From positions 1 to 23,326 of IMG/VR virus record IMGVR_UViG_3300025671_000545: a stretch of 23,326 nt of DNA, one strand, 5' to 3'. The DNA comes from a virus. The position numbers and the translations under genes are program-made. The notes beneath the pieces were generated by a model. The model made no database searches. It saw only the letters and a program-made list of their open reading frames with translations, and was not told where the DNA came from. Below, piece by piece: positions 5,228-11,574 of this stretch (position 1 is the first letter of the stretch; each line of letters starts with the position of its first letter).

Positions 5228-5424
5228 CACTTAATCTCCTTCTTAATCAAGCCAACTGGTAAGTTAATATAATCTTCATGTAGACAACTGGTGTACTCTG
5301 CCTTTGGATAATTCTGCATCACATACTCATTGGCTCGTGTACAATCTACAAAATGTCCTACATATTCTGGACTGCTCATTGTAAGATATACAACTAATAC
5401 ATATTCAAACATGAAGAATCCCAT
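5227..5424 (-). CDS. Small protein with hydrophobic N-terminus (65 aa)
   Basis: There are two possible ATGs, at 5424 (MGFF...) and 5412 (MFEYVLVVYL...). The first has AGAGA close upstream; the second resembles relatives I remember beginning MF.Y.LVVYL. The N-terminus is hydrophobic and could be a weak membrane anchor. The body holds C28 and C47 and ends INLPVGLIKKEIK. It overlaps the upstream YbcO-like gene by 20 nt, typical of the tight early operon. Function unknown. Confidence 0.65.
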   Translation of the reverse strand: MGFFMFEYVLVVYLTMSSPEYVGHFVDCTRANEYVMQNYPKAEYTSCLHEDYINLPVGLIKKEIK

Positions 5425-5680
5425 TCTCTATCATGTACTGCATAGTGTTTATATAGGCTTTATCCCACATCTCACGCTTCTGCTCACGATTGAGATTTAT
5501 TCCATTGTCATATTCATGATGGCAATTGTAACATAAGGATGCGACTAACGCATCACTTACCTTCATAGCCATCCCTTTACCCATATTCCTATGAGCCCCT
5601 ACAATTGTGCCATCGTTAGCACCGCAGTGCATACATGGTAATTGTCTACATGCTTCCATCATCTTTTTACTTCTAAACAT
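5405..5680 (-). CDS. YbcO-like (DUF1364) putative zinc nuclease
   Basis: The 91-aa product begins MFRSKKMMEACRQLPC and has a zinc site of C16-x2-C19, H30 and C50-x2-C53 followed by HH. RSKK...A, GAHRN.GKG and LC..CH..YD match the DUF1364 family, whose E. coli member YbcO is a predicted treble-clef (HNH-like) nuclease, often beside ninB. Here it is two genes downstream of ninB, supporting a recombination or branched-DNA role. The ATG directly follows the stop of the PAPS-reductase-like gene. Activity is inferred from family. Confidence 0.75.
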   Translation of the reverse strand: MFRSKKMMEACRQLPCMHCGANDGTIVGAHRNMGKGMAMKVSDALVASLCYNCHHEYDNGINLNREQKREMWDKAYINTMQYMIENGILHV

Positions 5681-6514
5681 TTAATCTCCACAAAAACATG
5701 GTATTGCTTCTTCATCTGTATCAAACATATCTTTTTGTGATGTAGCAAACTCTTTTAATTTAGCATAGCTTGGTCTGTCTTTACGAAACCTAGCTCCATC
5801 TTGTTGCATCGTTTTATTTTTTTGTGCAAAATTTTCTACCTCAATCCACCAATCAGCTCGACTTGGTTTCTCTTTTATCAAACTAACAATTTGGTGAACA
5901 GGTTTTAAAAAACATAAATCACAGTTTCCGTGCATTGTAGTTCCATTCATATTTGGAAGACCTAAATCAAAATCTTGCTCTTTCCAAAATTTACTTATGT
6001 CATGCTTTGTAATTCCATCAACAAATAATGGAACTCTACTGCTATCTACTTTAGAAGCCCTTCTTGGTTCATCTGCACGAATTCCCATCCAATCCATATT
6101 TTCGTTATGCTCCCATCCTAAAGATTGTATATATTTATGTATAACTCTTATCTTTAATTTAGCAGTACATGTTCTTGCTACTGGATTTGGTAAATTTGAT
6201 GAGTGTTTTAATAACTCTAAAAACGGTTCACCATTACGGGATGCAGTTTCAAAGTCAACTATTTTAAATCTTTTACTTGCATCATCATCCCAAATATATT
6301 CCAACCATGTTATTGGCACATTCCATTTGTCTTCGCAGTCTTTAACAAACTTTAATGTAGCTTCTTCTTCTTTACCTGTGTTAGCAAATACTACAATAGC
6401 ATCATCAGGTAATCCATTATTAGATTGTAATACTCTCCATAATAAATATGCAGATGTTCTGCCGCCACTAAAGCTAATCACTGTTGGTTCTGTTATTTTG
6501 TAAGGGTCTGTCAT
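5681..6514 (-). CDS. PAPS-reductase-family (PP-loop) protein
   Basis: The PP-loop ATP-pyrophosphatase motif SGGRTS is at residues 16-21. GIRADEPRR follows at about 144-152. Cysteines C116, C198, C201 and the final C273/C275 could hold an Fe-S cluster or act in sulfur transfer. The 277-aa length and motif order fit the phosphoadenosine phosphosulfate reductase superfamily common in phages. Whether it reduces PAPS, modifies tRNA or DNA, or does something else cannot be read from sequence. It sits between ninB (TAATG overlap) and the YbcO-like gene, so it may serve DNA processing. Shine-Dalgarno AAGGA. Confidence 0.8.
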   Translation of the reverse strand: MTDPYKITEPTVISFSGGRTSAYLLWRVLQSNNGLPDDAIVVFANTGKEEEATLKFVKDCEDKWNVPITWLEYIWDDDASKRFKIVDFETASRNGEPFLELLKHSSNLPNPVARTCTAKLKIRVIHKYIQSLGWEHNENMDWMGIRADEPRRASKVDSSRVPLFVDGITKHDISKFWKEQDFDLGLPNMNGTTMHGNCDLCFLKPVHQIVSLIKEKPSRADWWIEVENFAQKNKTMQQDGARFRKDRPSYAKLKEFATSQKDMFDTDEEAIPCFCGD

Positions 6515-6870
6515 TATTCTTCCTTAAATTGAAAACCATATTGAGATGCCCACCATTCTATCTGCTTCTGGTATTCAGCCATCTCTTCTGTATTCAGAGA
6601 AGTGGTACTTGGAATCTTAACAATCTTCTCACCGTTAACTTCCACCTCTTCCTTAAGGAATCTAAACTTCATGAGTGAGTCCATCTCTTCTGGCTCATAA
6701 CCCAGTCCATCACCGATAGCCTTCAGAAGTTTCCAGTATCGTTTATTCTGCTCTATGCTTCTAGTAAATTTATGTTCATTCACATCAACCCTCCATAGTT
6801 TATCAAAGTCTAATTGTTTTATCTTGTCTATAAAATTATCAAGATTGTTTTTTGTTAGGGTGAATCGCAT
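6514..6870 (-). CDS. ninB: NinB-family recombination protein
   Basis: The 118-aa protein carries RSIEQNKRYWKLLKAIGDGL at about 37-56 and the pattern of Trp and aromatic residues through WWASQYGF near the end. This matches NinB (lambda Orf), a recombination mediator that binds ssDNA and SSB and can replace host RecFOR. Length is slightly below lambda NinB (about 146 aa). It overlaps the upstream 43-aa gene by 32 nt and has the Shine-Dalgarno AAGGAAGG. The neighbouring helicase and nuclease genes fit. Confidence 0.8.
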   Translation of the reverse strand: MRFTLTKNNLDNFIDKIKQLDFDKLWRVDVNEHKFTRSIEQNKRYWKLLKAIGDGLGYEPEEMDSLMKFRFLKEEVEVNGEKIVKIPSTTSLNTEEMAEYQKQIEWWASQYGFQFKEE

Positions 6871-6970
6871 CTTTACCTTCCTTTACATATTTAATAACAA
6901 CACCATTCTTATCTGTAATTTTGTAACTGGTACAGTTAAACTCTTTAATAAATTTAAGTAGCTCATTCAT
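6839..6970 (-). CDS. Small hypothetical protein between helicase and ninB (43 aa)
   Basis: The ATG at 6970 overlaps the helicase stop (ATGA) and has a strong Shine-Dalgarno AAGGAGAG about 7 nt upstream. The product begins MNELLKFIKEFNCTSYKITD and is basic with a beta-hairpin-like KITDKNGVVIKYV. Its 3' end overlaps ninB. The excellent start signals make it a likely real gene; the family is not recognised. Confidence 0.6.
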   Translation of the reverse strand: MNELLKFIKEFNCTSYKITDKNGVVIKYVKEGKDAIHPNKKQS

Positions 6971-7884
6971 AGCGGTCTCTCCTTGTAAGTTAAACTTTTC
7001 TCATCAAACCACAAACCAAATGTTCCCTCAAATGTATAGTTACGCTGTTTCTGTACTGTAAGGTAAGCAGTAGGTTCGTTGATTCTATCTTCTGGACAAT
7101 TACCAGCAAACTTTAAATCTTCTATCTCACGATTACGCCAACATAATAAAATATTATCACTTAAGTTTCTAATATGACTTGATCCTAAAATGTTTGTAGC
7201 ATCTGGCTTTTGATATTCATCTGACATCTTACGAGTATGACAAACTAAAAATACATGAATGTTTAAATCACGGCAGTATGAAGCTAACCTATCAATAAAT
7301 ATTTTTTGTGCATCATAGTTGTCTTCAGAAATATCTCCCATCTTCATCAATGAGTCAATCACAAATACATCTATTCCTAAAATCTCTTTACCATACTGCA
7401 ATACTGCAAACATATCTTTTGAATCAGTAACTCCCTGTTGGTCGTAAATGTATAACTTGTCTAGATAGTTATTACAAAACTCTTTTAAAAATTTCTCTGT
7501 AGGATGTGGATCACCTAGCTTTTGCTGAACCATTCTAGATAATGTGAGTACAGGTTTCATCTCCATACTAGCTATGAGTATTTTAGTATAGTGCATTAGA
7601 TACAAGCATATCTGTGATAACATCATTGACTTACCATGACCAGATACACCAGTAAAAGCTGTCAGCTCTCCTTTCCTGACTGCAAAGTTATTATCTGCTT
7701 TTGCAAAAGGTAATGAATATCCTGCATTGCGTTCTTCTTTGTAATACTTAACTAACTGATCGTAATAACCGTCTGTAGATTTAATCTTATAATCTGCTTG
7801 GGTTATCTTGCCTGTTTCTGAATCAACTTGTTCTTTAGTAATCACAAGTCTATCCATTAACTGCCCTACGGTCATCTCATTCAT
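6967..7884 (-). CDS. DnaB-like replicative helicase (RecA-fold, SF4)
   Basis: The 305-aa product has Walker A GVSGHGKS at 79-86, ASMEM at about 105-109 with the likely catalytic E108, Walker B VFVIDS ending with D177 at about 173-178, and VCHTRK (H216). It is shorter than DnaB (about 470 aa) and lacks the N-terminal domain, leaving mainly the motor domain, as in many phage helicases. It would unwind the fork as a hexamer, loaded by the initiator whose gene overlaps it by 4 nt (ATGA). Shine-Dalgarno GGGAGAG. No primase is fused to it. Confidence 0.85.
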   Translation of the reverse strand: MNEMTVGQLMDRLVITKEQVDSETGKITQADYKIKSTDGYYDQLVKYYKEERNAGYSLPFAKADNNFAVRKGELTAFTGVSGHGKSMMLSQICLYLMHYTKILIASMEMKPVLTLSRMVQQKLGDPHPTEKFLKEFCNNYLDKLYIYDQQGVTDSKDMFAVLQYGKEILGIDVFVIDSLMKMGDISEDNYDAQKIFIDRLASYCRDLNIHVFLVCHTRKMSDEYQKPDATNILGSSHIRNLSDNILLCWRNREIEDLKFAGNCPEDRINEPTAYLTVQKQRNYTFEGTFGLWFDEKSLTYKERPL

Positions 7885-8474
7885 AATACTCTCCCTTTAA
7901 TTCTTGGCTGTGTTGCTCCTCCATCTTCCCATCTTCTTTGATTAATAATAACTTCTGGACTTGGATTAAACCCTTCCTTCCATTCTTTAGAATTATTCAT
8001 AGACTTTACCCATGAGATAATTTTATCTGCTTCAATATCCAACCCATGCTTTTTCCACTTCTCTAAACATCCCTTTTTATTAACCCTTCTTTTATCTAGT
8101 AAACTATTCCAAAATTCTTCAAAATGAAGACTTGTATATTCTTTACTCTCCTCTACTCTACTCTTCTCTAGGGAAACATTTTGTTCACAAGTTGTTATCA
8201 AGTTGTTATCATCTTGTAACCAATGTGATAACAGACTGATTTGCTTGTTAATGAAATCCTCTGTCTTCCTTAATCTAAAGGCTATCTTGTGGACTTCAGG
8301 TAGTTCACCATTGTTTTCAGATGCTAATAAAAGTAACTCAATTAATGTAGCTTTACTATCAGAATTAAGATTGTGCCACTCATAATCCTCAAGTATTTGT
8401 CTGTAGACTTTTATCCAAATTACATTTCTATCTTTCATAGGTGGTTGAAATTTACTCCAGTTTCTAATTTTCAA
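7881..8474 (-). CDS. Phage replication initiator / replisome organiser
   Basis: The N-terminal part has KIRNWSKF, WIKVYRQILEDYEWHNLNSD and KATLIELLLLASENNGELP, typical of winged-helix phage replisome organisers. The C-terminal part has FWNSLLDKRRVNKKGCLEKW, NSKEWKEGFNPSPEVIINQRRW, as in helicase-loader segments. The TTG at 8474 is preferred over the GTG at 8483 because GAGGAG lies 8 nt before the TTG but abuts the GTG; the TTG also overlaps the upstream stop (TTGA). It is directly upstream of the helicase, a lambda O/P-like pair. It likely binds an origin not located here. Confidence 0.75.
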   Translation of the reverse strand: MKIRNWSKFQPPMKDRNVIWIKVYRQILEDYEWHNLNSDSKATLIELLLLASENNGELPEVHKIAFRLRKTEDFINKQISLLSHWLQDDNNLITTCEQNVSLEKSRVEESKEYTSLHFEEFWNSLLDKRRVNKKGCLEKWKKHGLDIEADKIISWVKSMNNSKEWKEGFNPSPEVIINQRRWEDGGATQPRIKGRVL

Positions 8475-8656
8475 AATAAACACTCCTCATATGTTGCTAA
8501 CATATCGTTGACAGATTGTTGTTTCTCTCCAGTCTTTTCGATATGTAGGTACGGTTTGTTTTCTATGAACCATTCAGCTTCCCTTTTGGATTGGAAACGC
8601 TTTATAGGTTCACCCTCATTGTCCTTCACTATGTGTGTGAAGACTCTGTCTCTCAC
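8471..8656 (-). CDS. Hypothetical early protein (61 aa)
   Basis: A GTG start at 8656 has a strong Shine-Dalgarno AGGAG at 7 nt. The product (MRDRVFTHIVKDNEGEPIKR then FQSKREAEWFIENKPYLHIE) looks like a small alpha/beta protein with a beta strand, a SKREAEWFI helix and an acidic tail. The family is not recognised. It overlaps the Cro-like gene by 41 nt and the initiator by 4 nt. Confidence 0.65.
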   Translation of the reverse strand: MRDRVFTHIVKDNEGEPIKRFQSKREAEWFIENKPYLHIEKTGEKQQSVNDMLATYEECLF

Positions 8657-8804
8657 TTAATATCTCCTTTATCTGATACTTGCGTAACTCTGGAAGTTGA
8701 TTAGACTTCTTCCAATGGTACATCACCTGCCTAGTTACTCCTAAAGATTCTCTCAAATCTTTCTTGCTGTTATTAAATAATGTTAGTGCTTCTTCAAATG
8801 TCAT
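8616..8804 (-). CDS. Cro-like helix-turn-helix regulator
   Basis: The 62-aa product opens MTFEEALTLFNNSKKDLRES and continues LGVTRQVMYHWKKSNQLPEL, a compact helix-turn-helix at about 16-37 matching small Cro/YdaS-like repressors. It should bind DNA as a dimer, most plausibly at the palindromes in 8957-9033, and tune early transcription. The Shine-Dalgarno AGGAG precedes the ATG, which overlaps the upstream stop (ATGA). No CI-type partner gene is visible in the window, so it may be the sole early repressor. Confidence 0.75.
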   Translation of the reverse strand: MTFEEALTLFNNSKKDLRESLGVTRQVMYHWKKSNQLPELRKYQIKEILSERQSLHTHSEGQ

Positions 8805-8935
8805 TTATATTTCTCCTGTTTATATTTTTCTAATGCTTGTTCTTCTTCATACTCTTGCTTCTCCAGTTCCTGTTGCCATCTCCATTGACTTTCACAGTAG
8901 CCGTCATAGTCTTGTAACCAACTATCTCTATCCAT
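8801..8935 (-). CDS. First leftward early gene, acidic protein (44 aa)
   Basis: The ATG at 8935 has the Shine-Dalgarno AGGAGAG. The product (MDRDSWLQDYDGYCESQWRW then QQELEKQEYEEEQALEKYKQ) is a highly charged Glu/Gln-rich helix with several Trp and Tyr near the N-terminus. Position as first leftward early gene just ahead of the Cro-like regulator suggests an early host-interaction or regulatory peptide. The family is not recognised. Confidence 0.65.
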   Translation of the reverse strand: MDRDSWLQDYDGYCESQWRWQQELEKQEYEEEQALEKYKQEKYK

Positions 8936-8956
8936 TACATCTCTCCTAGTTATTAA

Positions 8957-8974
8957 TGTATAGTAGATTATACA
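8957..8974. promoter_or_regulatory. Palindromic operator TGTATA-N6-TATACA
   Basis: Perfect 6-bp arms cover the -10 and start region of the leftward early promoter. A variant TGTAT-N4-ATACA lies on the -10 of the pqqA promoter (11148-11161). The Cro-like product of 8616-8804 is the natural candidate ligand, by inference. Confidence 0.5.
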
Positions 8975-8994
8975 TGATGTTTTATTTAGTGCAA
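8967..8994 (-). promoter_or_regulatory. Leftward early promoter
   Basis: On the minus strand TTGCAC (8989-8994) and TATAAT (8967-8972) are 16 bp apart, with the first gene 32 nt downstream. The -35 overlaps the TGCAAGTA arm at 8990-8997 and the -10 lies in the TGTATA-N6-TATACA palindrome, so repressor control is likely. Confidence 0.7.
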
Positions 8995-9033
8995 GTATTT
9001 TAATGTAAAAATATTTTTAAATAAGTACTTGCA
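8990..9033. promoter_or_regulatory. Long-spaced inverted operator arms TGCAAGTA / TACTTGCA
   Basis: Identical 8-bp arms at 8990-8997 and 9026-9033 are inverted, 28 bp apart, and sit on the -35 elements of the divergent promoters. This makes the two promoters mirror images and suggests shared control by one regulator. The spacer is nearly all A/T. Confidence 0.55.
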
Positions 9034-9057
9034 ATATAGTAAAATATAATATACAAT
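9029..9057 (+). promoter_or_regulatory. Rightward early promoter
   Basis: TTGCAA (9029-9034) and TACAAT (9052-9057) are 17 bp apart, 31 nt upstream of the first rightward ATG at 9088. A TATAAT also lies at 9045-9050, so the exact -10 is uncertain. The -35 overlaps the TACTTGCA arm shared with the leftward promoter. Confidence 0.6.
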
Positions 9058-9087
9058 GAAGTTTCATTTATCAATAAGGAGAGAAAC

Positions 9088-9195
9088 ATGGATTTAAATG
9101 ACGAGTTAGCAAGAATTATATTCGAGCTACAAAGAGCAACAAATGATTTAAAAGAGTTAAACGATAAACTTGAAGAGGAGGATAAAGATGAGTAA
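9088..9195 (+). CDS. First rightward early peptide (35 aa)
   Basis: The ATG at 9088 has the Shine-Dalgarno AAGGAGAG. The product is an acidic, Leu-heptad-like helix (MDLNDELARIIFELQRATND then LKELNDKLEEED), probably a short coiled coil. It overlaps the annealing-protein gene by 8 nt, and its 3' end supplies that gene's AGGAGG. It may be a real peptide or mainly a translational leader. Confidence 0.6.
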   Translation: MDLNDELARIIFELQRATNDLKELNDKLEEEDKDE

Positions 9196-9697
9196 GTTTA
9201 ATGAACTACGAGTATTAGATGTTAGTAGATTTGTAGAAAAGAAAGGTGAGTTTAATTACCTTGCTTGGGCACATGCGGCTGATATCTTATTACAACATGA
9301 CCCAATGGCTACATGGGAACATCAAGACCCAAAAGTATTTAATGATACAATGATGGTTTTCTGTACCGTTCATGCCTTTGGCAAATCTATGTCAATGCAA
9401 TTACCAGTATTGAATTATAGAAACCAAGCTATTAAAAATCCTAATGCTATGGAAGTTAATACAGCGATGCAAAGATGTTTGGCAAAGTGTATTGCTACAT
9501 TTGGTATTGGGTTACATTTATTTCAAGGTGAAGACCTTGTTGATCTAGACCCGTTAGAGCTTATTAAGAATGTATATAAGACTCAAGGCATAGAAGGTGC
9601 TAGAGCTGTGTACAATAAAATGGATAGTGATGCTCGTAAGAAGTGTCAGAGTTTCATAGAAGAAATAAGGGAGAGTAAAGATGGAACAGAGAAGTGA
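9188..9697 (+). CDS. DUF1071/Sak3-type single-strand annealing protein
   Basis: The product has YLAWAHAADILLQHDPMATW at about 24-43, FGKSMSMQLPVLNYRNQAI and NAMEVNTAMQRCLAKCIATF, then GIGLHLFQGEDL. This order is the DUF1071 signature, the Sak3 group of Rad52-like phage annealing proteins that coat ssDNA and anneal complementary strands. The ATG at 9188 is chosen because AGGAGG lies 6 nt upstream; a TTG at 9170 is less likely. The downstream exonuclease gene overlaps by 17 nt, forming a Red-like pair. Confidence 0.85.
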   Translation: MSKFNELRVLDVSRFVEKKGEFNYLAWAHAADILLQHDPMATWEHQDPKVFNDTMMVFCTVHAFGKSMSMQLPVLNYRNQAIKNPNAMEVNTAMQRCLAKCIATFGIGLHLFQGEDLVDLDPLELIKNVYKTQGIEGARAVYNKMDSDARKKCQSFIEEIRESKDGTEK

Positions 9698-10289
9698 TGA
9701 ATGGTTTCAGGCTCGTCTTGGAAAAGTTACTGCTAGTCGTGTAGCTGATATTATGGCTACATTAAAGACAGGCAAAGAAGCAATAACTCGTAAGAATTAC
9801 CGTATTCAACTTGTATCAGAAAGGTTAACTGGAAAGAAAGTAGATTTATACTTTAATGATGCAATGAGAATGGGCATTGAAAGAGAAGAGGATGCTCGTA
9901 CTACATATATGTTTAAACATAGTGATGTAGAAGAGGTAGGTTTTATAGACCATCCTACTATTCCAATGACAGGAGCTAGTCCAGATGGTTTAGTTGGTGA
10001 AGATGGATTAATAGAAATTAAATGTCCATTAGCAACAACTCATACCGATACAATTATATCTGGAGAAGCCCCAAGTAAATACATACCACAGATGCAATGG
10101 CAGATGGCTTGTACAGGGCGTAAGTGGTGTGACTTCGTATCATTCAATCCAGACTTTCCAGAAAGTTTACAATTATTTGTGGTAAGAGTGGAAAGAGATG
10201 ATACACTAATAAAAGAACTAGAGGATGGAGTACAAAAGTTCTTATCAGAAGTTGATGATACTATCAACCAATTACAGGAGAAGAAATAA
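9681..10289 (+). CDS. YqaJ/lambda-type recombination exonuclease
   Basis: The N-terminus QRSDEWFQARLGKVTASRVA is typical of this family. Catalytic PD-(D/E)XK residues are seen in MGIEREEDAR (E68/E69 region), SPDG (D102) and IEIKCP (E112, K114), with Q-W-Q-M after the core. The 202-aa length fits the family. It should resect dsDNA ends 5'-3' and feed ssDNA to the annealing protein encoded just upstream. Shine-Dalgarno GGGAGAG. The next gene overlaps by one base (TAATG). Confidence 0.88.
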   Translation: MEQRSDEWFQARLGKVTASRVADIMATLKTGKEAITRKNYRIQLVSERLTGKKVDLYFNDAMRMGIEREEDARTTYMFKHSDVEEVGFIDHPTIPMTGASPDGLVGEDGLIEIKCPLATTHTDTIISGEAPSKYIPQMQWQMACTGRKWCDFVSFNPDFPESLQLFVVRVERDDTLIKELEDGVQKFLSEVDDTINQLQEKK

Positions 10290-10555
10290 TGGAAATTACT
10301 ACAGTAGAAGCAGTAGTATCAGAGCCTATATTAAGGCTTAATGAAGAAGAAAGAGATACTCTACGAGCAGTAGCAAGTGGAGAGTTTTCTCAAGAAGAAA
10401 TACAGCGTAAGAGAAGTGCATCAGAATCTCAAGAAATCGCTGATAGAATTGACAGAGCTGTTTGGGAGTTAATTAAAAAAGTTCCAGATGCCTTTGGTCA
10501 TGAGACAGTCTTTCAAATGGCTGCCAAATTTTATAGAAAAGAAAGGAATCAATAA
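10289..10555 (+). CDS. Hypothetical early protein (88 aa)
   Basis: The acidic, helical product starts MEITTVEAVVSEPILRLNEE. It has RDTLRAVASGEFSQEEIQRK in the middle and ends with a basic FYRKERNQ. It has no signal peptide or known motif. It starts on a TAATG overlap with the exonuclease gene and ends on a TAATG overlap with the next gene, so it belongs to the recombination operon. A role with the exonuclease or annealing protein is only contextual. Confidence 0.7.
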   Translation: MEITTVEAVVSEPILRLNEEERDTLRAVASGEFSQEEIQRKRSASESQEIADRIDRAVWELIKKVPDAFGHETVFQMAAKFYRKERNQ

Positions 10556-10836
10556 TGGCAACAGTAGGAGTTAGCGTTAGAATAGATGTAACAAAGATTG
10601 ATAAAGATAAGTTGTACAAAGGTCAGAAAGGTCAGTATTTGGACTTAACGACTTTTATAAATCTTGATGAGCAAGACAAGTACGGTAACAATGGCTTCAT
10701 CAGTCAATCAGTTTCAAAAGAAGAAAGAGATGCTGGAGTTAAAACTCCAATTCTTGGTAATGTAAAGGTGTTCTACCCAGCAAGTAATGCACCTGCTAAA
10801 CAAGAAGACTTTGCTTTAGAAGATGATCCATTCTAA
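10555..10836 (+). CDS. Conserved phage protein with SSB-like acidic tail (93 aa)
   Basis: The 93-aa product opens with beta-rich MATVGVSVRIDVTKIDKDKL, continues KGQKGQYLDLTTFINLDEQD and GNNGFISQSVSKEERDAG, and ends EDDPF. The acidic tail ending in Pro-Phe mimics the C-terminal tip of ssDNA-binding proteins that recruits repair enzymes. With its place after an exonuclease/annealing pair, a ssDNA-binding OB-fold role is plausible. I recognise the family only as conserved phage hypothetical; the function is inference. Confidence 0.7.
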   Translation: MATVGVSVRIDVTKIDKDKLYKGQKGQYLDLTTFINLDEQDKYGNNGFISQSVSKEERDAGVKTPILGNVKVFYPASNAPAKQEDFALEDDPF

Positions 10837-11029
10837 ACACATTAAACATGGTGCATCAAAAACCATTGATGGCAAGGTGGTTAGGAGAATCCCTAAACAA
10901 AATGTAAAATTCTTACCCAAAGATGCAGAAATTCTAGGTCTTTGTAATAATAGATTAAGAGTTAGATTGGATGTTGAATGGATAAGAAGAAGAGGTAGGG
11001 GATATAATAGATTAGTAAGGGAGCAGTGA
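10823..11029 (+). CDS. Small basic hypothetical protein (68 aa)
   Basis: The strongly basic product includes GKVVRRIPKQNVKFLPKDAE then Leu/Arg-rich RLRVRLDVEWIRRRGRGYNR. Nucleic-acid binding is plausible from charge. The ATG overlaps the upstream gene by 14 nt. The stop codon lies within the hairpin at 11019-11036, so the terminator forms partly from coding sequence. Family not recognised. Confidence 0.65.
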   Translation: MIHSKHIKHGASKTIDGKVVRRIPKQNVKFLPKDAEILGLCNNRLRVRLDVEWIRRRGRGYNRLVREQ

Positions 11030-11036
11030 TGCTCCC
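11019..11036. terminator. Hairpin between the rightward genes and pqqA
   Basis: GGGAGCA (11019-11025), loop GTGA, and TGCTCCC (11030-11036) form a perfect 7-bp stem. It contains the stop of the 68-aa gene and starts 6 nt after the pqqA stop on the other strand. The U-tracts are poor, so termination may be partial, allowing read-through to the genes after 11215. It may also protect a short pqqA mRNA. Confidence 0.5.
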
Positions 11037-11042
11037 CTCTAA

Positions 11043-11114
11043 TTATTTGTTACAAACATACATTGTAACTTCGAAGCCGAAACGCATTTCAGTAGCTGCT
11101 GGTTTTGTCCACAT
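11043..11114 (-). CDS. pqqA: PqqA, PQQ precursor peptide
   Basis: A 23-codon gene encodes a peptide starting [14 protein letters not shown] followed by EVTMY and a short tail. The Glu-x-x-x-Tyr core (E15, Y19) is the pair that PqqE crosslinks to build pyrroloquinoline quinone; length, W2, the K-P turn and the FEVTMY core all match bacterial PqqA. The Shine-Dalgarno AAGGAG lies 7 nt upstream, with its own TATAAT promoter and a hairpin after the stop. It is antisense to the surrounding early operon, like a moron. No pqqB-E gene is present, so the host would have to mature it. It probably boosts PQQ for methanol dehydrogenase during infection (inference). Confidence 0.88.
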   Translation of the reverse strand: MWTKPAATEMRFGFEVTMYVCNK

Positions 11115-11147
11115 AGCTGATCTCCTTTCGTGTAAGATTTTGTTACA

Positions 11148-11184
11148 TGTATGATTATACAGTAGAGCTTTTAAATAACGACAA
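11148..11184 (-). promoter_or_regulatory. Promoter and possible operator of pqqA
   Basis: On the minus strand TATAAT (11154-11159) lies about 40 nt before the ATG, with TTGTCG (11179-11184) 19 bp upstream as a fair -35. The -10 is inside TGTAT-N4-ATACA (11148-11161), resembling the leftward early operator; both read TGTATAATC followed by ATACAT on the minus strand. Confidence 0.5.
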
Positions 11185-11214
11185 AAATGTAATTAGAAGA
11201 GGGTAGTGATTATC

Positions 11215-11574
11215 ATGATTAACGATGAAATTGATTTTTCCAATACAAAAAGTCAATTGTTATTTACTCCAGAAGGAGCACTGTATATCAACATACTTTA
11301 CAAAGCACTAGATGATTATAGAAAGTGTAAGAAGTATGATGGACGATTACAGCCAATGGGAGAAAAAGCTCTAGAATTTTTAATGTCACAAAATGAAATC
11401 ATGCAAATCAACGCTTGGCTTCTTGGCATTCCTTTGTATAAGATGATGGAGATAATGTACAATAAAGAATTGTTTACTGTATTTAAAAGAAACCTTAAAC
11501 TATTAATCAATGATATAGATGATTATTTAGATGGAAAATTTAAAGAGGTTAATGAAGATGATGATTCAGAATAA
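11215..11574 (+). CDS. Hypothetical protein (119 aa)
   Basis: The ATG at 11215 is preferred over a GTG at 11206 because GAGGG lies at workable distance only for the ATG. The mostly helical acidic product has TPEGALYINILYKALDDYRK, then GEKALEFLMSQNEIMQINAW, and ends in an acidic EDDDSE tail. No signal peptide or catalytic motif is seen. It is the first rightward gene after the pqqA interruption; its promoter is unclear, so read-through is assumed. Confidence 0.65.
   Translation: MINDEIDFSNTKSQLLFTPEGALYINILYKALDDYRKCKKYDGRLQPMGEKALEFLMSQNEIMQINAWLLGIPLYKMMEIMYNKELFTVFKRNLKLLINDIDDYLDGKFKEVNEDDDSE

Noticed and set aside
5997-6503. A 168-codon plus-strand frame opposite the PAPS-reductase-like gene
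   Set aside because: The opposite strand carries clear family motifs and operon coupling. This frame is Leu/Ser-rich with no start signals and is antisense shadow.
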